Assembly (NCBI GenBank): GCA_964390795.1
Contig: CAYMLQ010000132.1
Location: 1 to 13,576 of the forward strand
Source of the DNA: CAYMLQ01 sp964390795
GTDB taxonomy: Bacteria; Verrucomicrobiota; Kiritimatiellia; RFP12; UBA1067
Length of the DNA: 13,576 bases
Direction of reading: 5' to 3'
The translations under genes and the position numbers were made by a program. Shown piece after piece: positions 7,104-13,576 of this stretch. How positions within the stretch are numbered: position 1 is the first letter of the stretch; each line of letters opens with the position of its first letter. Below the pieces are notes generated by a model, which was given only the letters and a program-made list of their open reading frames with translations, made no database searches and had not been told where the DNA came from.

Positions 7104-10100
7104 TCAATCAGCCAAAACACACATCGGCCCCAAGAGTCCCGACGGAAGCAACGCGGTGTCGGGCCCGAAGGGAATATTGGTTTGGGTGAGCCGCTTCTCC
7201 GGCGGCAAGGCCGAGTCCCCAACCAGCCGGTTCAGCCAGAGGTTCGTACAGTCGATTTCAAGCGCGTTATCGCCCTGCCGAACCAGCCCGGTCACCTCAA
7301 GACGATAAGGCGGCGTCCACACGGTTCCCGCAACCTTCCCGTTCACGCGAACGGTAGCCACGTCTGCGACACGCCCCAAGTCCAGGAACATCCGGCCGCC
7401 GCTTCGATCCATTTTAAACGGCTTGCGGTAGGTTGCCGTGCCCGAATAATACCGGATGGCCTTTTCCTGCCGCTTCGTCCAGTCCTCCAGCTCGTTGAAC
7501 GTATAAACGCCAGCCGGCGACCGCAGGCCGGCCTCCTCCGCGCCCAATCCTTTCGGGTCGAACTGCACCTGCCATGAGCCCGTGACTTCACTGACGGTTT
7601 TCAACGGCAAGTCCGGCGGCATCTTCGCTTCCGCAGCCGTGCGGAAAACGACAAAGCAACTTTCGTAAGGGGCGAAGCGAAGCTCAACGCCTGTGCCGTT
7701 TTCCGTTCTGTCCAAAACCGGCAGGGGCGCGGTGTTGCCGGTCACGGGGTTCCACAACTCAGGCTGTTTTCCGCTGACGCGGAAACGACACGTTGCCCGC
7801 TCAGCGCGGTTCGACCGATTCGCAATGAAATAGATTTCGGTGTCGACGTCGCGACGGTGGATCCAGTCGAGGAACGTGTCCGGCCGGGCAGAGGCGACCG
7901 TGAAGTCGGGCACAACCCCGGACTCCCCCAGCACCTCACGCACCGATTTGCCCCAGACGACTCTCCCTTTTCCGTAAACGCGCTCCTTCACCGTCTGGCC
8001 GTCACAAGAGCCCCACACCTCGCGGGCGACTTCCCTGACACGTTGGTCGCGGCTCGGATATTCCTTGAGACTGGGATCCTTCTCCGGCTTCGGCCCCACA
8101 AGCGTCATCCCCGCATGTACAAGCTCCCGGAGTTTGAGGAGAACCTCCAACGGCATGTCAACACGTTCAGGCAGAACCAGCAACCGGTAGCTCATCCCGT
8201 CCGGCAGGACAATGCGTCCGTCTTTGACCGAAAGTCGCTTCAGCATGATCTCCGTGTTGCAGACATCGTAGTCATAGCCCAGGCCGACCGAGGGGTGGAC
8301 GTTTTTTGCGGGAACGTAGTTCGGACACCCGTCGCCGTTGTAGAACAGCACATCTGCGACGAACAGCCCTTGCTGAAGCAAATGGGAACAGCGCGCAATG
8401 TAGTCCGAGAACGGCCGGGCCTGCTTCCACCACGTGATCTTACGGTTGAAGTGGGTTCCCGCGCAGAACTCGGTTCCCGGCGTTCCGTCCTCGCTGTGTG
8501 TGGCGCTCGAGAAGATGAAGAAGTGGTTAAACCCTTCGCAGAAGGCGCGGTCAGCCGTCGGCTTCAGCGAGGCCGGGGAATCGGTCCAGTGAAAACTGGA
8601 GGAGAACGCTTCCGCCGCGGCGATTCGTTTGCCGTAAAGATGCGCCGCCGAGGCCGTTTGCTTGCCGTTCTTGTTTTGCCCGAACTCCGTCCAGGCCCCG
8701 TCCTGCCAGAACTCGCCCATGGGAATGTCACAAAGCCCAAGATTGCGCAGGTTGTCCATCGGCATCTGACCGCGGCAGCAGACTCCGCCCGCCTCGCTCT
8801 GCTGAAGCAATCCTCTCGCCTGGGCCAACTGGCTGAGCTTTCCAAAGTAATGCGTAGCGACACCCTCGCCCAGTGTGTTGCGGTAGTCGTACAAGAAGCG
8901 GTCTGTGATCTCGGCGCTGCCGACGACGTGACCGGAAAGCGCCGGGAGATAGGGAGTCAGATCGTATCCGTGAAGTGTTTTGAAGGTCTCAGGCAAGCCT
9001 GCGGTCCAATTCGGAGTGCCTATTTCCCAACTGTCGATCTGCACCGAGCGGAATACGCTTCCAGCCAAAGCCCCCGCCTCCTGCAGCAAGGGCTCTCCAA
9101 CTTTCTTAAACTGAAGCTCCATCCCTTTGGGGTCCATAGGGTCGCATTCAAGCCCTGTTCCGCCGGGCGCTGACCAGAATGTCGACAGCCCCGTTAACGT
9201 GTATCCCGTTCGGATAATTCGCCAGGTTCCTGCGGGAACATCCCAATCTAAAACACCTTCGGGGGAGACCCGCTGACTCAAATCAACGATTTCAGTAAGC
9301 GGAATCGCACACGCATCCAGCGCTTGAGGCAGCGGCTTCAGCAGACCCGAGCAGATCTCACGTATCGTCGCGCCGTCAGGCATGGAGGTTTGCGCGGACT
9401 TTAGCGAAAGCAGAGCCGCGGTCTCGTTCGTGCCCGACGGGTTCGCCAAAAGAGCCGGCTGAGGCTGCCCTTCGCGCACCGGGACTGCCTGTACGGCGAT
9501 ATCGCGGTAATAGCGGCTGTCACTTGAAGGCAAGGGAAGCTGCCCCTTGAAGGGCTTTCCGCCTTCGACCACAAGCTCGGAACGCACATGTTTCTTACAG
9601 GCGTTCTCGGGCAGAACCCAAGGCCCGCCTGCATTCCAGCCGCTGCAGAGCATGGCGCTGACGCCGAGCCCGATCCGTTCAGCCTCCGTCACGGTGTGCT
9701 TCCACAAGTCACGCCAGTCCGGCCCCATGTAATCCGGCCCAATGACCGCGACGCCCGGACCGCTGAGGCTGTAGACCGTGACTCCGCCCAGCCCTTGCTC
9801 TTTAAGGGCTTCCAAGTCGGCTGTCAGGCCAGCCTTGTCCACCTTATTGCCCAGCCAGAACCACCACGTCCACATCCGGGCTGAAGCGGGCGGCTCCGCA
9901 AAGGACTTCGCCAGCTCTTCGCCGAACGCGCTCTTCAAAACACGCTCCGCCTGCGTCCCCGTCCGCGCCCCCAGCGCCTTGAGCTTATTGCCGTAAGAGA
10001 TCACGCCGAAGGATATCAGCAGGATCAAGATCCCCAGGCCCAGCAACAGCTTGGTGCGCTGTCCGGCGCCTCGCCATTCGCCCAAGAGCACGCCCACCAG

Positions 10101-11024
10101 CGAGCTGAAGAAAATCGCGGAGCTCATCACAATCGCAAACCCGATATAGGCCATCTCTCCCATGGCGGGCTCGCCCACCTTCTGACAGACGACCTGCATG
10201 GCCCAGATCACGCCCGCCAGCCCCGCGAAAAAGATGTTCGTGACAATCGGCGTGCGGGCGTTGACATAATCGCCCAGCGTCTTGTTTTTCAGGTTCTGCA
10301 TCAGACACCAAACCGCATTCACCGCAAACCCGCCCAGCAGCACCACCACCAAAACCGGCAGGCCCTGCCACTTGGCGAGTGTGCCGCCACGGACCGCCGC
10401 CTCCTGCAGCACGCCGCCGCTTTGCAACCCGAAGTTCATCCCCGCGCTGGCGATGCCCGAGAAGAGCGCGACCCGCATGCCCTTCTTAAAGTCAAACTCC
10501 GCCACCGCCTTCTTTTTCTGCTCCTCGGAAAGCTCACCCTCTTTTGATTTGCCGGCCCAGCCGACGAACGCGATGCCCGCGAGCGAGCCGAACACGCCCA
10601 GCAGGACCACAACCGAGCCCGCGTCCTTCACCAGCTCAGCCGCCTTGCCGGTCACGAGCGGCGGGATCAGCGTCCCTGTCGCCGAGCAGAGCCCGCAGCC
10701 GATCGCCAGCCCCAACCCGATGCCCAGATAGCGGATCATCAGGCCCCACGTCAGGCCGCCCAAGCCCCACAGCGCGCCAAACCCGAAGCAGCGGGCCAGC
10801 ACCGGCCCCGGAGCATTTTTGAGCACCTCCAGCAGATTGGGAACCGTCGCAAGCGCCAGTATCCAAGGGAAGAGCACGAGCCCGAAAAGCGCGTAAAAGA
10901 GCCAGTAGCTTTCGTACGCCCAGCTCTTGACCCGCTTGAACGGCAAGCAGAAAACCGCTCCGGCCAAGCCGCCCAGCGTGAAAAGGATCATACCCACTGC
11001 AGGATTCGTCGCTTCGCCCATCAT
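7104..11024 (-). CDS. RhaT-type L-rhamnose/H+ symporter fused to a GH106-type alpha-L-rhamnosidase
   Basis: One continuous 1306-residue frame joins two complete families. Residues 9-345 match the rhamnose symporter RhaT, with ten hydrophobic helices and conserved stretches LPFKRVKSWAYESYW, GALWGLGGLTWGLMIRYLG, EFDFKKGMRVALFSGIASAG and EWRGAGQR. Helices lie near 9-27, 39-61, 75-96, 100-123, 136-156, 184-202, 222-243, 259-280, 290-314 and 325-345. After a linker of about 29 residues the GH106 part begins at FAEPPASARMWTWWFW (375-390) and runs to the end. Glu667 in IDSWEIG and Glu805 in AEAFSS are candidate catalytic acids. A galactose-binding-like sandwich closes it (LDLGRVADVATVRVNG, NLWLNRLVGD, about 1214-1270). 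Basic residues sit only on loops that make both termini periplasmic, so the hydrolase would be periplasmic and membrane-anchored. I chose the ATG at 11024 (AAAGG eight bases upstream); the GTG at 11033 lies within that site. Family calls are strong; the fusion itself should be confirmed against assembly error. Confidence 0.9.
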   Translation of the reverse strand: MMGEATNPAVGMILFTLGGLAGAVFCLPFKRVKSWAYESYWLFYALFGLVLFPWILALATVPNLLEVLKNAPGPVLARCFGFGALWGLGGLTWGLMIRYLGIGLGLAIGCGLCSATGTLIPPLVTGKAAELVKDAGSVVVLLGVFGSLAGIAFVGWAGKSKEGELSEEQKKKAVAEFDFKKGMRVALFSGIASAGMNFGLQSGGVLQEAAVRGGTLAKWQGLPVLVVVLLGGFAVNAVWCLMQNLKNKTLGDYVNARTPIVTNIFFAGLAGVIWAMQVVCQKVGEPAMGEMAYIGFAIVMSSAIFFSSLVGVLLGEWRGAGQRTKLLLGLGILILLISFGVISYGNKLKALGARTGTQAERVLKSAFGEELAKSFAEPPASARMWTWWFWLGNKVDKAGLTADLEALKEQGLGGVTVYSLSGPGVAVIGPDYMGPDWRDLWKHTVTEAERIGLGVSAMLCSGWNAGGPWVLPENACKKHVRSELVVEGGKPFKGQLPLPSSDSRYYRDIAVQAVPVREGQPQPALLANPSGTNETAALLSLKSAQTSMPDGATIREICSGLLKPLPQALDACAIPLTEIVDLSQRVSPEGVLDWDVPAGTWRIIRTGYTLTGLSTFWSAPGGTGLECDPMDPKGMELQFKKVGEPLLQEAGALAGSVFRSVQIDSWEIGTPNWTAGLPETFKTLHGYDLTPYLPALSGHVVGSAEITDRFLYDYRNTLGEGVATHYFGKLSQLAQARGLLQQSEAGGVCCRGQMPMDNLRNLGLCDIPMGEFWQDGAWTEFGQNKNGKQTASAAHLYGKRIAAAEAFSSSFHWTDSPASLKPTADRAFCEGFNHFFIFSSATHSEDGTPGTEFCAGTHFNRKITWWKQARPFSDYIARCSHLLQQGLFVADVLFYNGDGCPNYVPAKNVHPSVGLGYDYDVCNTEIMLKRLSVKDGRIVLPDGMSYRLLVLPERVDMPLEVLLKLRELVHAGMTLVGPKPEKDPSLKEYPSRDQRVREVAREVWGSCDGQTVKERVYGKGRVVWGKSVREVLGESGVVPDFTVASARPDTFLDWIHRRDVDTEIYFIANRSNRAERATCRFRVSGKQPELWNPVTGNTAPLPVLDRTENGTGVELRFAPYESCFVVFRTAAEAKMPPDLPLKTVSEVTGSWQVQFDPKGLGAEEAGLRSPAGVYTFNELEDWTKRQEKAIRYYSGTATYRKPFKMDRSGGRMFLDLGRVADVATVRVNGKVAGTVWTPPYRLEVTGLVRQGDNALEIDCTNLWLNRLVGDSALPPEKRLTQTNIPFGPDTALLPSGLLGPMCVLAD

Positions 11025-11032
11025 CGAACGCA

Positions 11033-11037
11033 CCTTT
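11033..11037 (-). promoter_or_regulatory. Ribosome binding site of the transporter-rhamnosidase fusion
   Basis: The minus strand reads GAAAGGTG, with AAAGG eight bases before the ATG at 11024. A possible GTG start at 11033 overlaps this site, which argues that the ATG is used. Confidence 0.5.
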
Positions 11038-11061
11038 CTTTAACTCCGTCTTGAATAACGC

Positions 11062-11088
11062 AACTGTGCTTGGTTACCTGTCACAGTT
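11062..11088. promoter_or_regulatory. Inverted repeat in the leader of the fusion gene
   Basis: AACTGTG (11062-11068) and CACAGTT (11082-11088) are perfect 7-base inverted arms separated by 13 bases, ending 38 bases upstream of the fusion's ATG. It could be an operator or an mRNA stem-loop. I see no convincing -35/-10 pair to place it relative to a promoter. Confidence 0.3.
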
Positions 11089-11093
11089 ACGAT

Positions 11094-11139
11094 GTAATAT
11101 TACTTTGGAACGCTCTTTACAGGAACGCCATTTTGCGTT
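11094..11139. promoter_or_regulatory. Cluster of short symmetric motifs upstream of the fusion gene
   Basis: A perfect 10-base palindrome GTAATATTAC (11094-11103) is followed by a direct repeat GGAACGC at 11107 and 11122. The second copy also forms an inverted pair AACGC/GCGTT (11124-11128, 11135-11139). Such clustering in an A/T-rich pocket of a GC-rich genome is what a regulated promoter region often looks like. Its function is inferred only. Confidence 0.25.
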
Positions 11140-11181
11140 TATTTTTAACCAAATTGCGAACGATACGCATGCCGAACGAGA

Positions 11182-11207
11182 AGCGCCATTCAGACCTGTC
11201 CCTTAGT
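11182..11207 (-). repeat. 26-bp dispersed repeat directly after the GH42-like stop codon
   Basis: Copy two of a 26-bp repeat with core TTCAGACC[C/T]GTCCCTT on the plus strand. It matches the copy at 68-93 at 23 of 26 positions and starts five bases after the stop codon of the GH42-like gene, in the same orientation relative to transcription. A weak stem (GCCA/TGGC) can form around it, but it is not a clear terminator. Confidence 0.6.
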
Positions 11208-11212
11208 GGCTT

Positions 11213-13309
11213 TTATTTTCCGAGCACGCCGATTTCGACCAGCCGCAAGCCGCATCCTAGCGTGTTCGTCCCAAAGTCAAAGCGGATATGGGACGCCTCC
11301 GTTGGGGCAAACCTGACACGGCTTCGCGACGTCACAGCTTCCGCATTCAAAACGGCGACCTGCTTGTAGACTTTCCCGTCGAGCGAGGCCGACACAGTGA
11401 CCTTCTCTGGAATCCTTGAGGCGGGTATCTGCTGCCCATCCCCCTCAAAGTAATCAACAAAAGCCCCGTAAACAGGCCGCGCGGTCTTCAGTGCGACACA
11501 GACCGCTTCGTTCTGGACCGTATCCGCAAACGTGACTCCGTCATTATAAGAGCCGTCTGCCAGGTTAGTGAGTTTGTTTGGCCGGTCGGGCAGAACATCG
11601 TTCTTGGCGGCCAATGCCGACAGTGAGGAGAGTGTGGCCCCCTCAAACCAGTAGGCCACATTTTTCGACTTCTCCTCCACCCGGCGAAACACATCCAGCA
11701 GCTTGCCGCCTTCCGGAAAGGACTGCAAATCGGCAAAGAAATCCCGGCTGAAACTCTGACGTGCGTGTTCTTTCCCGTTCTCGTCGAGGAAGGATTCATG
11801 AGGCGTGACCACACGGCCGCCCATTTTCTCCAATCGCCTGATCGCCTGAAGGGGCAGCGTGCGTTCGAGGACGTAGAGGCGGGCGTCGGCGGGGATTTTG
11901 TCGATCTCGTCGGTGAGGACGAGTTCCAGTTCCTCGGGCAGCATGAAGTCGCAGATGTGGTTGAAGGCGTCGATGTGATTGATCTCGGAAACCGTGTAGG
12001 TAAGCGTTTCCTCTGGAAAATACACAAACACGGAGCCGGCCTTATAGTTCGCATACCGGTTCCAGTCGCCTGTATATGACTGATACAAGTCATGCCATTT
12101 CTTCCCATTCTCAAGCCGCCGGGAGCCGTCTCCCTTGATCAGCCCCCACACGTCTTCCCTCCCGCACCAGGCCAGGGCGCCCGCCGAAGGGCCTCCCACA
12201 TCGGCCACCAGCTTGAACGCGCGCGGTTTAACGCCTGGGACTTCGGCGATGAGCAGTTTGCTGCCCGCAGCCGCCGCGACCTTCGACAGCGTGCGGTAGT
12301 GCGAATAGTATTCCAGCGAATCACTGTACAGATCTGCCGAGAGAAAATCGCCGGTCAGGGCGGCCGTGCGCATGGACGCGGCACAACTGGGTACCGTGGC
12401 CGAGCGGATATCGGCAAGGGCTCCGATCGCATTCAGCAAACAACCGCCGGCCCACCTCGCCTGGGGCGCCTTCTTTTTGATGTAGGCGCGGAGGTCCGCG
12501 AGAACATCACGCTGGATCAGGTCCATCGCTTGGCGAAGGTCAAAGGTCCTGCGGCTGTTGATGGCCGTCGGGGCCACGCGCGCGCCATCGTCCGTCAGCA
12601 GTCTCGGAACATCCACCTGCCCGAAGTCCAGATAGGTGGCGCTCCACGCCTCGTTCAAGGCCCCGATGTCGCCGTGATACATCGCCGCCAGCTTGCTTCT
12701 GAAGACGGCGGAAAACCGCATGCTTTTTTCATGCTTATACGAGTTCCACCACCAGTTCTCGTACCAGCCATAAACGATCTGGTCCCCGTATTTCTCTGTC
12801 AGGTGGTCGACCACGAGCTTGGTGAACCAGACCGTGCGCTCGGCGTTTTCGGGGACATGCAGGGACATCCACGTTTTGGTGCGCCAGTCCCCCCTGACCT
12901 CCGGCGACGGGCAAACGTTCGGCGTGAACTGATGTTTGACCATCCACTCCATGACGGCGTCGAGACTCCGCCAGTCCGGCGTCCCCAGTGTGGCAGGCTC
13001 AAAGCCGCCGTCGGCCGGCCCTGTCAGAAACCGCTTTTCGTCGATGCCGACTTCGCCTGGATAGAGCGGGAAACGGATCGTATTGCAGCCTAACGACTTC
13101 AGGTAGGCGGCGTCCTCTGCGGTCAGCGGCCAATACCGCGCCAGGTCCGCCGGTGCCCCGACGTTGTACTGGTTCACCCCGAAAAGCGGCTCCGGAATTT
13201 TCGGAAGTTCAGCGGGAGGCGAGGCGAAAACACGGCCGCCAAACGCGGCTAGTACGGCAACGCGTGCGCAGTGTCCTAGGAATCGTAGCGGGACATCAGG
13301 ATACTTCAT
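11213..13309 (-). CDS. Secreted GH42-like glycosidase with C-terminal discoidin (F5/8 type C)-like domain
   Basis: This is an exported retaining glycosidase resembling beta-galactosidases of family GH42; the sugar released is uncertain. From the ATG at 13309 it has 698 residues; a GTG at 13315 would add two. A signal peptide ends near residue 29 (GGRVFA before SPPAE). A TIM-barrel follows: LFGVNQYNVG, LKSLGCNTIRFPLYPGEVG, then IVYGWYENWWWN where Glu184 is the likely acid/base, and GALNEAWSATYLDFGQVDVPR, a segment very typical of GH42. LLIAEVPGV carries the likely nucleophile Glu356. Residues about 428-545 look like the Rossmann-type domain that follows the barrel in GH42. Residues about 572-698 form a sugar-binding sandwich of discoidin type (LTNLADGSYNDGV, VTVSASLDGKVYKQVAVL, HIRFDFGTN). 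It precedes the fusion gene by 188 bp, so it may be a separate transcription unit. GH5-like or other clan-A families cannot be fully excluded. Confidence 0.8.
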   Translation of the reverse strand: MKYPDVPLRFLGHCARVAVLAAFGGRVFASPPAELPKIPEPLFGVNQYNVGAPADLARYWPLTAEDAAYLKSLGCNTIRFPLYPGEVGIDEKRFLTGPADGGFEPATLGTPDWRSLDAVMEWMVKHQFTPNVCPSPEVRGDWRTKTWMSLHVPENAERTVWFTKLVVDHLTEKYGDQIVYGWYENWWWNSYKHEKSMRFSAVFRSKLAAMYHGDIGALNEAWSATYLDFGQVDVPRLLTDDGARVAPTAINSRRTFDLRQAMDLIQRDVLADLRAYIKKKAPQARWAGGCLLNAIGALADIRSATVPSCAASMRTAALTGDFLSADLYSDSLEYYSHYRTLSKVAAAAGSKLLIAEVPGVKPRAFKLVADVGGPSAGALAWCGREDVWGLIKGDGSRRLENGKKWHDLYQSYTGDWNRYANYKAGSVFVYFPEETLTYTVSEINHIDAFNHICDFMLPEELELVLTDEIDKIPADARLYVLERTLPLQAIRRLEKMGGRVVTPHESFLDENGKEHARQSFSRDFFADLQSFPEGGKLLDVFRRVEEKSKNVAYWFEGATLSSLSALAAKNDVLPDRPNKLTNLADGSYNDGVTFADTVQNEAVCVALKTARPVYGAFVDYFEGDGQQIPASRIPEKVTVSASLDGKVYKQVAVLNAEAVTSRSRVRFAPTEASHIRFDFGTNTLGCGLRLVEIGVLGK

Positions 13310-13311
13310 GT

Positions 13312-13419
13312 TCACCAGACGCTTATTAATAACCCGCTTCGCTTAGGGACGGTCGTCGCGTATAAGAAACCATTACCGCGCAGATCCACAGCCAACATGC
13401 TTAACTTGAATGCTTTCAT
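13312..13419 (-). CDS. Possible 35-codon leader ORF upstream of the GH42-like gene
   Basis: An ATG at 13419 opens a 35-codon frame beginning MKAFKLSMLA, with an AAGGAAG about ten bases upstream. Its TGA (13314-13312) overlaps the GTG at 13315-13313 of the next frame as GTGA, the layout seen in translationally coupled genes. The first ten residues look like the beginning of a signal peptide, but the rest is not hydrophobic and I recognise no family. It may be a leader peptide, the broken 5' end of an older gene, or chance. There is no evidence of conservation. Confidence 0.3.
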   Translation of the reverse strand: MKAFKLSMLAVDLRGNGFLYATTVPKRSGLLISVW

Positions 13420-13455
13420 TTGGTTCTTACTTCCTTGTGAGTTGTGTTATTGCTC

Positions 13456-13474
13456 AACGCGTGACACGCTCGTT
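13456..13474. promoter_or_regulatory. Candidate operator dyad in the gap after the partial gene
   Basis: GCGTG and CACGC flank a single base (13459-13469), and the symmetry extends outward as AACG and CGTT with a two-base offset. The centre is too tight for an RNA hairpin of the full length and no T-run follows on the minus strand, so a protein-binding site is more likely than a terminator. It lies 37 bp upstream of the possible leader ORF. No protein is implicated. Confidence 0.25.
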
Positions 13475-13485
13475 TATCGGGCCTT

Positions 13486-13576
13486 TCACTTGTTGTAAAT
13501 GACCGTCGGCAAATCGCCGTCCCACGTCACGTCCCAGAAGCGGATGTAGTTACCGTTGGCCTTCCACTCGAAGGCA
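13486..13576 (-). CDS. 3' end of an unrecognised gene cut by the window edge
   Basis: The minus strand is open from the right edge to a TGA at 13486-13488, giving the last 29 codons of a protein. The visible tail includes GNYIRFWDVTWDGDLP and ends in VIYNK. Its high content of Trp, Tyr and Asp and alternating pattern suggest a beta-strand-rich, probably secreted domain, which would fit a glycan-degradation locus. Codon composition agrees with the neighbouring genes. No family can be assigned from so short a piece, and the start lies outside the window. Confidence 0.6.
   Translation of the reverse strand, partial: AFEWKANGNYIRFWDVTWDGDLPTVIYNK

Noticed and set aside
7857..9173. Plus-strand open frame of 438 codons opposite the GH106 region
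   Set aside because: Antisense shadow of the rhamnosidase with shadow-like composition and no recognisable domain.
12092..13093. Plus-strand open frame of 333 codons opposite the GH42-like gene
   Set aside because: Antisense shadow with the same signs as the others; the minus-strand frame has a signal peptide and catalytic motifs.
13340..13360. Third copy of the 26-bp repeat (TTAGGGACGG)
   Set aside because: Only about ten bases match, the orientation is opposite and the second half does not align, so it may be chance.
13456..13474. Rho-independent terminator of the partial gene
   Set aside because: The symmetric arms leave a one-base centre and no run of T follows on the minus strand.

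Overview
The window is GC-rich bacterial DNA. Every gene I can support lies on the minus strand, so transcription runs from the right edge to the left. Secreted glycosidases, a URO-D-like methyltransferase-family protein, a RhaT-type rhamnose transporter and a tandem-duplicated secreted protein together suggest a polysaccharide-degrading member of the PVC group (Kiritimatiellota, Lentisphaerota or Verrucomicrobiota). That assignment comes from gene content only; there is no rRNA or phylogenetic marker in the window.

Layout in order of transcription: (1) the last 29 codons of an unrecognised gene at the right edge (13576-13486). (2) A 176-bp gap holding a small dyad and a possible 35-codon leader ORF. 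(3) A secreted GH42-like glycosidase with a C-terminal discoidin-like domain (13309-11213). (4) A 188-bp gap with a dispersed repeat directly after the stop codon, then a leader rich in dyads. (5) A compact run of five genes with gaps of 17-59 bp, almost certainly one operon: a RhaT symporter fused in frame to a GH106-type alpha-L-rhamnosidase (11024-7104), a URO-D/MtaA-like protein (7053-5905), a two-repeat secreted protein of unknown function (5845-4346), a periplasmic sugar-binding protein (4314-3352) and a secreted GH116-like glycosidase (3334-104). A second copy of the 26-bp repeat follows the GH116 stop, so the five-gene run is bracketed by the repeat.

The standout feature is the transporter-hydrolase fusion. 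Ten predicted membrane helices match RhaT. Their loop charges put the C-terminus on the periplasmic side, exactly where the rhamnosidase domain begins after a linker of about 29 residues. One polypeptide would therefore release L-rhamnose and import it. With the GH42-like and GH116-like enzymes, the locus looks like a dismantling system for a rhamnose-containing glycan. The URO-D-like protein raises the possibility that methyl groups are also handled. No rhamnose isomerase, kinase or aldolase, no ABC permease and no regulator gene is present in the window.

No stretch of 300 bases or more lacks a gene. I found no RNA genes, CRISPR arrays, insertion sequences or transposases.
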